From: Comamonadaceae bacterium | GTDB lineage: Bacteria > Pseudomonadota > Gammaproteobacteria > Burkholderiales > Burkholderiaceae_C | DNA length: 48,631 nt | Direction: 5' to 3' | Assembly: GCA_013297985.1 (NCBI GenBank) | Contig: JAAFIY010000013.1 | Location: forward strand, 1-48,631 | Shown here: piece after piece, positions 16,479-24,849 of the stretch | How positions within the stretch are numbered: the stretch's first letter is position 1 | Layout: every line of letters begins with the position of its first letter | Notes under the pieces: model-generated | Databases searched by the model: none | Seen by the model: only the letters and a program-made list of their open reading frames with translations | Told to the model about the DNA's origin: nothing | Program-made: the position numbers and the translations under genes

Positions 16479-17435
16479 CTAAATGCTCAGCGCTTTGCGG
16501 ATCACCGCCGACAGCTCTTCGGCTTGGAACTTGGCCACATAACCGTCGGCGCCCACCGCCTTCACGTGGGTTTCGTTGGCTTCGCCCGACAGCGACGAAT
16601 GGATCACCACCGGAATGCCGCGAAAGCGCGCATCGGTCTTGATGTTGCGCGTGAGGGTGAAGCCATCCATTTCGGGCATTTCCAAGTCGGTCAGCACCAA
16701 GGCGATTTTGTCGCTGGCCTTCTTGCCGTCAGCGCCCGCTTTGGTGGACACCCCTTGGATGTATTCCCACGCTTCTTTGCCCGATTTGGTCATGTGAAAG
16801 GGCAGGCCCATGCTTTTGAGGCCTTGCTCAATCATCGAACGCGCCACAAAGGAGTCGTCTGCCGCCAAGATGATCTTGCCAGCGGGCAACTGGATGGGGG
16901 CCAACATCTTGGCTTTTTCCATCTCGTCGTTCTGGCCGGGCATGGTGTCGCGCAGGATTTGCTCCACGTCCAGCACCTGGGCCAAACGGGTGTTGTCCAC
17001 GTTGCCGTCTAGCCGCGCAATGCTGGTAACCAAGCCGCCGCCCTGGCCTTTTTCAGCGGGCAGCACCTGGCTCCATTCCAGGCGCACGATTTCGTCGACC
17101 TCTTCCACCGCAAACGCTTGGGTAGAGCGGGCGTACTCCGTCACCAACAAAATCGTCAGGCCCTTCTTGGGATTGCAGCCCACGATGGCGGGCAAATCGA
17201 TCACCGGGATGATCTGGCCGCGAATATTGGCCACGCCCAGCACGTTTTTGGGCGAATTGGCCATGGCGGTGATCTGCGGCATCACCATGATTTCGCGCAC
17301 CTTGAACACGTTGATGCCAAACAGCTCACGCTTGTCGGCATAAGGTGCATCACCCAGGCGAAACAGCAGCAGCTCAAACTTGTTGTTGGCCGTTAGGTTG
17401 GTGCGTTCGTCAATTTCGCTCTGCATTGATTTCAT
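16479..17435 (-). CDS. CheV-type chemotaxis coupling protein (CheW-REC)
   Basis: A 318-residue protein with an N-terminal CheW domain (FELLLFRLGDAPYADKRELF, then GINVFKVREI and ANIRGQIIPVIDLPAI) and a C-terminal receiver domain (ILAADDSFVARSMIEQGLKS, with VLTDLEMPEMDGF carrying the phospho-accepting Asp, and VVIHSSLSG). CheV couples chemoreceptors to CheA and is tuned by phosphorylation. The frame is open upstream to 17582, but ATG 17435 (MKSMQSEID) is the family start. No other chemotaxis gene is nearby. It lies between pgpA and cinA on the opposite strand. Confidence 0.93.
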   Translation of the reverse strand: MKSMQSEIDERTNLTANNKFELLLFRLGDAPYADKRELFGINVFKVREIMVMPQITAMANSPKNVLGVANIRGQIIPVIDLPAIVGCNPKKGLTILLVTEYARSTQAFAVEEVDEIVRLEWSQVLPAEKGQGGGLVTSIARLDGNVDNTRLAQVLDVEQILRDTMPGQNDEMEKAKMLAPIQLPAGKIILAADDSFVARSMIEQGLKSMGLPFHMTKSGKEAWEYIQGVSTKAGADGKKASDKIALVLTDLEMPEMDGFTLTRNIKTDARFRGIPVVIHSSLSGEANETHVKAVGADGYVAKFQAEELSAVIRKALSI

Positions 17436-17630
17436 GCCTGCTGCCCCCGAGAGAACACGTTGTACGCGTGGTGTGCACATGGCCCAAATGCGCCACCGGC
17501 GCCAGCCATTCGTGCCGAGAAGAATACACACTTTGGGCCGCTGCGCAGGGATCGCCCGCACGAAAGGCGCCCAAGCCTTCACTCAGTGGCCAAGCGCCCG
17601 GCGCAGCTACTATCAAAGCAGGAGCAACAC

Positions 17631-18137
17631 ATGCCCACCCACACAGCGCAAACAGCCGATTTAGCAATAGACGAAGCCGTGGCCCAACTGGCCAAGGCCT
17701 TCACGCAGCGCGCTTGGCGTATGGCCACGGCTGAGAGCTGCACCGGCGGCTTGATCGCCGCAGCCTGTACTGCGCAAGCCGGTTCAAGTGACTGGTTTGA
17801 GCGTGGCTGGGTGACCTATTCCAACACCGCCAAGCAGGCGGACTTGGGCGTGAGCGCCAGCGTCCTGGTGCAAGAAGGCGCGGTCAGCGAAGCAGTGGCC
17901 CGCGCCATGGCCGAAGGCGCCGCCCAGCGGGCCGGTGTGGCGGCCAGCGTGGCCGTCACTGGCATCGCGGGGCCCGGTGGCGGTAGCGCGGCCAAACCGG
18001 TGGGCACGGTGTGGCTGGCTTGGCATGTGGCCGGGCGCACCGATGCGCAATGCCATCACTTTGAAGGCGACCGCGCAGCGGTGCGTAGGGCCACCGTGCA
18101 CACAGCTTTGGTTGGCCTGCTGCAGCGCCTGGCCTAG
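17631..18137 (+). CDS. pncC: CinA C-terminal domain, nicotinamide-nucleotide amidase
   Basis: A 168-residue stand-alone CinA C-terminal domain that deamidates NMN in pyridine nucleotide salvage. Motifs: TAESCTGGLIAAACTAQAGSS with the active-site Ser, WVTYSNTAKQADLGV, GAVSEAVARAMAEGA and AVTGIAGPGGGSAAKPVGTV. ATG 17631 has a GGAG 7 bases upstream. thiL-pgpA-cinA is a common order in beta- and gammaproteobacteria. Here a CheV-like gene on the other strand lies between pgpA and this gene. Confidence 0.95.
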   Translation: MPTHTAQTADLAIDEAVAQLAKAFTQRAWRMATAESCTGGLIAAACTAQAGSSDWFERGWVTYSNTAKQADLGVSASVLVQEGAVSEAVARAMAEGAAQRAGVAASVAVTGIAGPGGGSAAKPVGTVWLAWHVAGRTDAQCHHFEGDRAAVRRATVHTALVGLLQRLA

Positions 18138-18208
18138 GCACTAGCACCGCCCAAGGCGCCGCCGTGCGCCGCGCCGTTACAGTGCCAGTCAGCGTTGGAG
18201 GTCCACAC

Positions 18209-19867
18209 GTGCTCAATTGGCTTAATCGTTTGTATCCGGTGCGGCTGACGGCATGGCTTTTGTGCCTGGCTTTGGCTGTGGGCGGGCTGGCGCTCTTGTT
18301 CAGCGGCGGCGCCAGCGCCTGGACTTGGCCCTTGATGGCGTTTTGGGCCCTGGCCGCTTTAGGCGTGCGCGACATGGCGCAAGACCGCCATTCGGTGCTG
18401 CGCAATTACCCCGTCATTGGCCACCTGCGCTTTTTGCTGGAATTCATCCGGCCCGAAGTGCGGCAGTATTTTTTAGAAAGCGACACCGAAGCCGCCCCGT
18501 TTTCGCGGCAGCAGCGCAGCTTGGTGTACGCCCGTGCCAAGGGCGAATCTGACAAGCGCCCCTTTGGCACCCAGCTGGATGTGAAAGCCAATGGCTACGA
18601 ATGGATCAACCATTCGATGTCACCCGCCGTGCTGGATTCGTCAGATTTTCGTATCAGCATTGGCCAGTCGCCCATCGAGCGTGGGCCGCTGCCGGGCGAA
18701 TGCACGCAGCCGTATCGGGCGAGCATCTTCAACATCAGCGCCATGAGCTTTGGTGCGCTGTCGGCCAATGCCATCTTGGCCTTGAACCACGGCGCCAAGC
18801 GCGGCGGTTTTGCGCACGACACCGGCGAAGGCTCTATCAGCCAACACCACCGCGTGCACGGCGGGGATTTGATTTGGGAGATTGGTTCGGGCTACTTCGG
18901 CTGCCGCAACGACGACGGCAGTTTTAACGCTGACAAGTTTGTAGCCAACGCCACCGACCCGCAGGTGAAGATGATTGAGGTCAAGCTCAGCCAGGGGGCC
19001 AAGCCCGGCCACGGCGGGGTGTTGCCGGGCCCCAAGGTCACCATCGAGATTGCCCAGGCGCGGGGTGTAAAGCCTGGTGAAGACTGCGTGTCGCCCGCCG
19101 CGCACAGCGCCTTTGCCACGCCCATTGAGCTGCTGCAGTTTGTGCGCCAATTGCGGGAGTTGTCGGGCGGTAAACCCACCGGCTTCAAGCTGTGCATTGG
19201 CCACCCGTGGGAATGGTTTGGCATCGTCAAAGCCATGCAGAGCACCGGCATCTTGCCGGACTTCATCGTCGTGGACGGAGCCGAGGGCGGCACGGGCGCA
19301 GCGCCCTTGGAATTTATCGACCACGTCGGGGCGCCGCTGCAAGAGGGCTTGCTGCTGGTGCACAACACGCTGGTGGGCGTGGGCTTGCGCAGCCGCATCA
19401 AGGTGGGGTGCGCGGGCAAGGTGGTGAGTGCGTTTGATATCGCCCGCAACTTTGCGCTGGGCGCGGATTGGTGCAACAGCGCGCGCGGCTTTATGTTTGC
19501 GCTGGGCTGCATTCAGGCCCAGGCCTGCCACACCGGGCACTGCCCCACCGGTGTCACCACCCAAGACCCAGTGCGCCAGCGCGCCCTGGTGGTGCCCGAC
19601 AAGGCGGTGCGGGTGTTCAACTTCCACCACGAAACCATGAAGGCGCTCAAAGAGTTGGTGCAAGCCGCCGGGCTGCAGCATCCGGGGCAGATCAAGGCGC
19701 ACCACATCGTGCGGCGGGTGTCAGAAAACGAAGTGCGTTTGCTGTCCACCCTGCTGCCCACCGTGCCCAACGGGGCCTTGCTGGACGAAGGCGGCATGGC
19801 GCAATTGCCGCCGGTGTTTTCGGCCTTTTGGCCCAAGGCGCGGCCCGATCGCTTCACCCTGGCCTAG
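18209..19867 (+). CDS. Membrane-anchored FMN-binding glutamate synthase family protein
   Basis: A 552-residue protein. Start GTG 18209 has GGAGGT 6 bases upstream. Two N-terminal helices (about 10-30 and 35-55) are followed by a GltS central/FMN barrel: SIFNISAMSFGALSANAI, DTGEGSISQHHR, KPGHGGVLPGPKV, DFIVVDGAEGGTGAAPLEFI. The 3Fe-4S motif C-x5-C-x4-C appears in GCIQAQACHTGHCPTG. It lacks the N-terminal glutaminase and the C-terminal beta-helix of full GltB. Stand-alone proteins like this are common and poorly characterised; the physiological reaction and electron partner are unknown. Confidence 0.9.
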   Translation: MLNWLNRLYPVRLTAWLLCLALAVGGLALLFSGGASAWTWPLMAFWALAALGVRDMAQDRHSVLRNYPVIGHLRFLLEFIRPEVRQYFLESDTEAAPFSRQQRSLVYARAKGESDKRPFGTQLDVKANGYEWINHSMSPAVLDSSDFRISIGQSPIERGPLPGECTQPYRASIFNISAMSFGALSANAILALNHGAKRGGFAHDTGEGSISQHHRVHGGDLIWEIGSGYFGCRNDDGSFNADKFVANATDPQVKMIEVKLSQGAKPGHGGVLPGPKVTIEIAQARGVKPGEDCVSPAAHSAFATPIELLQFVRQLRELSGGKPTGFKLCIGHPWEWFGIVKAMQSTGILPDFIVVDGAEGGTGAAPLEFIDHVGAPLQEGLLLVHNTLVGVGLRSRIKVGCAGKVVSAFDIARNFALGADWCNSARGFMFALGCIQAQACHTGHCPTGVTTQDPVRQRALVVPDKAVRVFNFHHETMKALKELVQAAGLQHPGQIKAHHIVRRVSENEVRLLSTLLPTVPNGALLDEGGMAQLPPVFSAFWPKARPDRFTLA

Positions 19868-20331
19868 GGCGCAGCCGCAAGCGGCGCGGCCCAGTCTGGC
19901 GCGCCCAGCCCCAGACGGCGGCAACGGCGCCAAGCCTTGCAAACCGCTTCGTCGCGGCTGATGAGTTCAGCGCCGTGGGCGCAGGCCAGATCAATGAACA
20001 TTTGGTCGTCGGGGTCGGTGCAGCGCACCGGGGCGCTGGCGGCCGCAGCGACGGGTGTGGCCCAGGCGTCAAATTTGTGCACTGCTTGTTGGGTGCGGCC
20101 AGCCACGCCCTCAGCGCTCCAGAACTTACTCACCGCCCGAATTACCTTGGGGTAGCTCAGCACCCGGACAAACTCTTGCCGCATGGCGTCGCAGGTGAGC
20201 CACTGGGTCTGATGAGTTTGCAGTTGCTCGCGCAGCGTCAGGTCGCGCGGGTCGTCAAACAGGCATACATCCAGCGCGATGTGGGTGTCCAGCACCACCA
20301 CCCGCTGCCGTGCGGGCGCGGGGGCTGTCAT
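19864..20331 (-). CDS. PIN-domain putative toxin (ribonuclease-like)
   Basis: A 155-residue PIN-fold protein of the PIN_3-like group, which are Mg-dependent ribonucleases. Acidic residues fit the active site: VVVLDTHIALD near 11-20, MRQEFVRVL, CTDPDDQMFIDLA and LISRDEAV. No antitoxin-like small gene is adjacent, so a classical toxin-antitoxin pair is not shown. ATG 20331 is 7 bases after the methyltransferase stop, so it is likely the last gene of the rpoN-methyltransferase run. Its 3' end overlaps the convergent glutamate-synthase-like gene by 4 bases. Confidence 0.82.
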   Translation of the reverse strand: MTAPAPARQRVVVLDTHIALDVCLFDDPRDLTLREQLQTHQTQWLTCDAMRQEFVRVLSYPKVIRAVSKFWSAEGVAGRTQQAVHKFDAWATPVAAAASAPVRCTDPDDQMFIDLACAHGAELISRDEAVCKAWRRCRRLGLGAPDWAAPLAAAP

Positions 20332-20338
20332 GGCGCCT

Positions 20339-22150
20339 TCATGGGGCGTTGCGGGCCACCAGGTCAAAGCCCATCAGGCGGCATTCAATGGGGCCGTTGA
20401 ACATGGGCACGCGCTTGAGTGGCTTTAGGCGCAGGTGCGACGGCAGTTGCGCGTCGGGGCTCAAAAGCCAGGCCTGCCAGCCGCCGAAGTGCGCCTTCCA
20501 GTGCGCCGCCAGGGCGGTGAAGAAGGCGGCGGTTTCAGCGCTGTCGCCGGTGTCAGCGGACGATTCGTCCCCATCATCGGCGGGTGGCCTGTCGTGCACG
20601 AAACGTTCACGCCCGCTGCGCGCACCGCGCATTTGCCCGCCCACGCCAATGCGCTCGCCGTAGGGTGGGTTCAAGAGCATCAAACCATGCTCGGCCGGGG
20701 GCATGCGCTGCAAAGCATCGCCACCGCGCAGTTGCACCCAATCGGCCATGCCCGCGCGCTGGGCGTTGCGCTGGGCAAAGTCCACCATGCGGTGCGAGAC
20801 ATCACTGCCATAAATCGCCACCACCGGCGTACAGACGGCGCTGGCCGCTTCTTTTTTGATAGCGTCCCAGGCGGCGGGGTCGTGTAGGCGCAAGTGCTCA
20901 AAACCAAAGCGCCGCTGCGCCCCGGGTGGGGTGCGGCTGGCAATGGCGGCAGCTTCAATGGCGATGGTGCCGCTGCCGCAGCAGGGGTCATACAGCGGCA
21001 TGGGATTGGGGCCAAAAGGGTCCCAGCCGCAGGCGGCGAGCATGGCGGCAGCCAGGGTTTCTTTGAGCGGTGCGTCGCCGGTGTCTTCGCGCCAGCCGCG
21101 TTTGAACAAAGGCTCGCCCGAGGTATCTAGGCTCAGCACGACTTGGTCGGCTTCTAGGTGGGCGTGCAAGCGCACCAGGGGGCGATCACGGTCGACGTTG
21201 GGGCGCTGGCCGGTGTCGGCGCGAAAGCGGTCGACCACGCCGTCTTTGATGCGCAGCGCGGCGAAGTTCAAGCTTTTGAGCGGACTGAAGCGCGCGGTGA
21301 GGTCAATGCGAAACGACTCGGCGGGGCTGAACCAATCTGACAAGCGCAGCGCATAGGCGGCCGCGTACAAATCGTCTTCAGTTCGGTAGGGCGCGCGTGT
21401 GAGTTCAATCAACACCCGCTGCGCCAAGCGGCTGTGCAAATTCAGGCGCATCACGCCCAGCCCATTGGCCTGCGCCGTCACGCCGCCGCGCCCGGCCGTG
21501 ATGCGGCTGATGGGCAGGGCGTAGGCCACCGCAGGGGCGGCGTCGGCGATGCGCTGCATTTCAGCGGCCAGGTACGGCTCCACTCCGCTGGCGCAGGGCA
21601 GAAAAACGTCCCAGATGGTGTCCAGCGTGGGCGCGGTAGAAGTGGCAGACGCGGCAGCCGTGGCGGCAGGCCCGATCGGCGGCGCAGCCCGAGGCAGTGG
21701 TCGCGGCTGTGGCGAGCGCGGCGCCAGTGCCGCTAGTGGGGCCTGAGGGGCCGACCGGGCGCGGGGCTGGCGGGCGGGTGGATGAGGGCGTGGAGGGGCG
21801 AGTGGAGGGGCGAGTGGAGGGGCGAGTGGAGGGGCGAGTGGAGGGGCGAGTGGAGGGGCGAGTGGAGGAGCGGATCGCTGCCGCATCACAGCCGCGGTGT
21901 CGCGCTGCTGCGGTGTGGACCGGGTCGGCGGCTCGGGCGGCTCTGCGGCTGGGGGGCGTGGCGGCGCTGGTCGTGCGCGGGCGGGCGTGGGGCGCACCGG
22001 GCGGCGGCCCGAGCCGCGCACCAAGTCACCGGCAGGCAGAGCTGGGCGCGCTTGCACGCTCAGCGTGCGCCGAGCGGGGTTGTCAGGCGTCGCTGGGCTG
22101 TCGTCCACCGATTCAGGGGCCGCTGGGGGTGGGGGTCGGATCGGCTTCAC
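20339..22150 (-). CDS. THUMP-domain SAM-dependent RNA methyltransferase (RlmL-like)
   Basis: Up to 603 residues. The last ~400 are a THUMP domain (DVFLPCASGVEPYLAAEM onward) and a Rossmann methyltransferase with DPCCGSGTIAIEAA, GSDVSHRMVDFAQRNA and the catalytic LLNPPYGERIG. This matches the N-terminal half of E. coli RlmKL, which makes m2G2445 in 23S rRNA. The first ~200 residues are Pro/Ala/Arg-rich and include six APPL repeats. The start is uncertain: GTG 22150 overlaps the rpoN stop (GTGA); ATG 21886 is the alternative. Confidence 0.88.
   Translation of the reverse strand: MKPIRPPPPAAPESVDDSPATPDNPARRTLSVQARPALPAGDLVRGSGRRPVRPTPARARPAPPRPPAAEPPEPPTRSTPQQRDTAAVMRQRSAPPLAPPLAPPLAPPLAPPLAPPLAPPRPHPPARQPRARSAPQAPLAALAPRSPQPRPLPRAAPPIGPAATAAASATSTAPTLDTIWDVFLPCASGVEPYLAAEMQRIADAAPAVAYALPISRITAGRGGVTAQANGLGVMRLNLHSRLAQRVLIELTRAPYRTEDDLYAAAYALRLSDWFSPAESFRIDLTARFSPLKSLNFAALRIKDGVVDRFRADTGQRPNVDRDRPLVRLHAHLEADQVVLSLDTSGEPLFKRGWREDTGDAPLKETLAAAMLAACGWDPFGPNPMPLYDPCCGSGTIAIEAAAIASRTPPGAQRRFGFEHLRLHDPAAWDAIKKEAASAVCTPVVAIYGSDVSHRMVDFAQRNAQRAGMADWVQLRGGDALQRMPPAEHGLMLLNPPYGERIGVGGQMRGARSGRERFVHDRPPADDGDESSADTGDSAETAAFFTALAAHWKAHFGGWQAWLLSPDAQLPSHLRLKPLKRVPMFNGPIECRLMGFDLVARNAP
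21790..21873. repeat. 12-base minisatellite coding APPL repeats
   Basis: Six identical units GTGGAGGGGCGA (21790-21861) plus a degenerate seventh. On the minus strand they encode Ala-Pro-Pro-Leu repeats in the N-terminal extension of the THUMP methyltransferase. Copies show no synonymous change, suggesting recent expansion. Confidence 0.9.
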
Positions 22151-23871
22151 GGCGCGCGTCGCAGGTTGGCAGGCGCAATGCGCAGCGCTTCGCGGTACTT
22201 GGCCACGGTGCGGCGGGCGCATTCAATACCTTGTTCTTTGAGCATGTCGGCGATCTGGTTGTCTGACAGCGGCTGGCGCGGGTCTTCGGCGGCCACCAGT
22301 TGGCGCATGAGCGCCCGCACCGCGGTGCTGGACGCATTGCCCCCCGCCTCGGTGCCCAGTGACGAGCCAAAGAAATACTTCAACTCAAAGGTGCCAAAGC
22401 GGGTGGCCATGTATTTGGCCGTGGTCACCCGGCTGATGGTGGATTCATGCAGGCCCAGCTCGTCGGCAATTTCACGCAGCACCAAAGGGCGCATGGCCAG
22501 TTCGCCATGCACAAAGAAGTTTTTTTGCCGCTCCACGATGGCGTTGGACACCCGCAAGATGGTGTCAAAGCGCTGCTGAATGTTTTTGATAAACCAGCGC
22601 GCCTCTTGCAAGCGCTGCTGCAGCGCGGCGTGGCCGCTGGTGCTGTCGGCGCCCGCGCTACCGGCCCCGCGTTCGCTGCGGCTGGGGCGGCTGGCCCTGA
22701 GGGCGTTGGCGTACACGTCATGCACCCGCAGGCGGGGCATGACGTCAGGGTTGAGCTGCGCCACAAAACGCTGCTGCGCGCCTTTGCCCACGGCCACCAC
22801 CACCACATCAGGCACCATGGCCTGACGCTGCACATCGGCAAATCGGCGCCCCGGTTTGGGCTCTAGCCGGGCCAGCAGGGCCAGGGCGTCGCGCACCTCG
22901 GCCTCGGTGCCGCCCACGGCAAGGGTGAGCCGCTTCACGTCGCGCCGTGCCAGTTGCGCCAGGGGCTGGTTGCACAGCGCCAAGGCCAGTTCGCGCACGC
23001 CCGGCTCGGCGGCAGCCACTCGGCCCGTGGCGTGGGGCCCGAGCTGCAGGCGCAGGCATTCAGCCAAGTCGCGCGCGCCCACGCCAGGCGGATCAAATTG
23101 CTGCAGCCAGCGCAGCGCCAGGCCCAGGGTGGCCAGCAGTTCTTCAATTTGTACCTGCCAGGCATCGCTGTCGGGGGTGAGGCCCGAGCGCCCCATGAGG
23201 CTGGTGGCCAGCGTAGGCAGGTCGTCTTCTAGATAGCCGTCGTCGTTGAGCGATTCAATCAAGAAATACAGCGCCGCCCGCTCGGTGGGGTTCAGGCGCA
23301 GGACCTGTGCCTGAGCGTGCAGATGCGCATGCAGGCTCTCGGCCGCCGCGACGCGCGCCAGTGGATCGTCGTCATCGTCGCCGGACGCTGAGGACGCGTT
23401 GCCCGGTGTGGCCGCTCGGGCGTCCACACCCCATTCGAGGTCATCTGGCGTCTGCTCCACACTGCCGTCGCCGTCCCAGGCGGGCTCGTCGGCCAGGCCT
23501 TCGGCTTGGCGTTCGAGGGCTGACGCTGTGGCGTCGGAGCTCTCTGAGAGCTTAGAGTCAAACTCGCCTGTTTCGCTCGTCAATACGGCCGAAGCAGCTA
23601 TGGAATTTGTAGCATCTGGCAAGGCCATCGATTCGTCGCTGGCCCACTCGCTGATTTGATCGCCCACGCTCACCGGCTGATCAACGCTCACCAAGGCCTC
23701 GGCTTCAGCCGCTTCGATTTCGGCGCGTTCTAAAAAAGGGTTGTCGTCGAGCATTTGCTCGACTTCTTGGCTGAGTTCCAGCGTGGACAGTTGCAGCAGG
23801 CGAATGGACTGCTGCAACTGCGGCGTCAACGCCAAGTGCTGCGACACGCGCAGCGAGAGGCCCTGTTTCAT
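22147..23871 (-). CDS. rpoN: RNA polymerase sigma-54 factor
   Basis: A 574-residue sigma-54, longer than the usual ~480-500. Region I is the Gln/Leu-rich SLRVSQHLALTPQLQQSIRL near 5-24. A long acidic linker covers about 55-165. The core-binding and DNA-binding regions follow, with the HTH around LGLHESTISRVTTAKYMAT and the RpoN box ARRTVAKYREALRI near 550. Residues 86-108 are encoded by a palindromic repeat element. It follows lptB, a conserved beta/gammaproteobacterial order. The frame runs upstream through an 84-base tandem repeat to 24021, but ATG 23871 (MKQGLSLRV) is the family start. Confidence 0.96.
   Translation of the reverse strand: MKQGLSLRVSQHLALTPQLQQSIRLLQLSTLELSQEVEQMLDDNPFLERAEIEAAEAEALVSVDQPVSVGDQISEWASDESMALPDATNSIAASAVLTSETGEFDSKLSESSDATASALERQAEGLADEPAWDGDGSVEQTPDDLEWGVDARAATPGNASSASGDDDDDPLARVAAAESLHAHLHAQAQVLRLNPTERAALYFLIESLNDDGYLEDDLPTLATSLMGRSGLTPDSDAWQVQIEELLATLGLALRWLQQFDPPGVGARDLAECLRLQLGPHATGRVAAAEPGVRELALALCNQPLAQLARRDVKRLTLAVGGTEAEVRDALALLARLEPKPGRRFADVQRQAMVPDVVVVAVGKGAQQRFVAQLNPDVMPRLRVHDVYANALRASRPSRSERGAGSAGADSTSGHAALQQRLQEARWFIKNIQQRFDTILRVSNAIVERQKNFFVHGELAMRPLVLREIADELGLHESTISRVTTAKYMATRFGTFELKYFFGSSLGTEAGGNASSTAVRALMRQLVAAEDPRQPLSDNQIADMLKEQGIECARRTVAKYREALRIAPANLRRAP
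23548..23616 (-). repeat. Palindromic element inserted in frame within rpoN
   Basis: Minus-strand core GCTACAAATTCCATAGC (plus coordinates 23597-23613) with tail TGCTTCGGCCGTATTGACG onward. It encodes DATNSIAASAVLTSET then GEFDSKL, aligned gaplessly with the element in thiL. The tail also resembles the intergenic copy at 11366-11427. Confidence 0.82.
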
Positions 23872-23880
23872 GGCTAAACG

Positions 23881-24046
23881 CCGCTGCCGGGCCGCCCCAA
23901 GGCGGCGAGCGCCCCCTTGGGGGGCAGAGAGCCACACGCAGTGGGCGAACGTGGGGGTGGCAGGCCGCTGCCGGGCCGCCCCAAGGCGGCGAGCGCCCCC
24001 TTGGGGGGCAGAGAGCCACACGCAGTGGGCGAACGTGGGGGTGGCA
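23881..24046. repeat. 84-base tandem duplication of a hairpin element before rpoN
   Basis: Copy 1 is 23881-23964 and copy 2 is 23965-24046, identical over 82 bases. Each holds the inverted repeat CCCCAAGG...CCTTGGGG around GCGGCGAGCGCC. It fills the lptB-rpoN gap and would give two stable stems in the lptB-rpoN transcript. This element type is common between genes in Comamonadaceae, from memory. Confidence 0.9.
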
Positions 24047-24054
24047 TCACCGCT

Positions 24055-24849
24055 CTACATTCGGAAGTGCTCGCCCAGATAGACACGTCGCACGTCGGCG
24101 TTGTCCACAATCTGGGCCGGTGTGCCTTGGGCGAGCACCGAACCTTCGCTGATGATGTAGGCGTGATCGCAAATGCCCAAGGTTTCGCGCACGTTGTGGT
24201 CGGTAATCAGCACACCAATCCCGCGCGATTTGAGGAATCCGATGATGCGCTGGATCTCAATCACCGCAATGGGGTCAATGCCCGCAAAGGGCTCGTCCAG
24301 CAAGATGAAGCGCGGTGAGGTGGCCAGCGCCCGCGCAATTTCCACCCGGCGGCGCTCGCCACCCGACAAGGCCAGCGCGGGCGAATCGCGCAGGTGGTCT
24401 ACCCGCAGGTCGTGCAGCAGGCTGTCGAGCTGGCGATCAACCTCTGCTGTGCTCAAGGGGCGGCCTTGGGCGTCGGTCTGCAGCTCCAACACGGCACGCA
24501 CGTTGTCTTGCACATTGAGCTTGCGAAAGATCGACGCTTCTTGTGGCAAGTAGCCCAAGCCCAGACGCGAGCGGCGGTGGATGGGCAGTCGGTCAATGCG
24601 TTGGCCGTCGATGGTGATCTCGCCACCGTCTGATCGCACCAAACCCACGATCATGTAGAAAGATGTGGTTTTGCCCGCGCCGTTAGGGCCGAGCAAACCC
24701 ACCACTTCGCCTTTGTCGACGCTGAGCGAAACGTCTTTGACCACCCGGCGGCTGGCGTAGCTTTTGCGCAGGTGCATGGCCTGCAGGCGGCTGGCGGTAG
24801 GCCCGCCCAAACCCGCTGCAGTGGCCAATGCAGGCTCTGGTGCGTTCAA
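24055..24849 (-). CDS. lptB: LPS export ABC transporter ATPase LptB
   Basis: A 264-residue ABC ATPase that powers LPS extraction with LptF/LptG. Walker [18 protein letters not shown]-loop LPQEASIF, signature [17 protein letters not shown], Walker [15 protein letters not shown], switch His in [12 protein letters not shown]. It has an extra ~25-residue N-terminal extension. Its ATG overlaps the lptA stop by four bases (ATGA), so translation is coupled. Confidence 0.97.
   Translation of the reverse strand: MNAPEPALATAAGLGGPTASRLQAMHLRKSYASRRVVKDVSLSVDKGEVVGLLGPNGAGKTTSFYMIVGLVRSDGGEITIDGQRIDRLPIHRRSRLGLGYLPQEASIFRKLNVQDNVRAVLELQTDAQGRPLSTAEVDRQLDSLLHDLRVDHLRDSPALALSGGERRRVEIARALATSPRFILLDEPFAGIDPIAVIEIQRIIGFLKSRGIGVLITDHNVRETLGICDHAYIISEGSVLAQGTPAQIVDNADVRRVYLGEHFRM

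Noticed and set aside
17605..17630. GCTACTATCAAAG before cinA, reminiscent of the repeat core
   Set aside because: No second arm and no tail. The region is explained by the cinA ribosome site.
18641..19705. 354-codon minus-strand open frame
   Set aside because: Antisense to the glutamate-synthase-like gene, whose motifs are unmistakable.
19864..20331. Toxin-antitoxin module
   Set aside because: The PIN protein is convincing, but there is no adjacent small antitoxin-like gene. The upstream neighbour is an RNA methyltransferase.
20845..20875. GCTATCAAAAAAGAAGC in the THUMP methyltransferase gene, same frame as the genic repeat copies (DAIKKEAASAV)
   Set aside because: The right arm is broken and the following bases do not match the element tail. 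Too weak to count as a copy without alignment to relatives.
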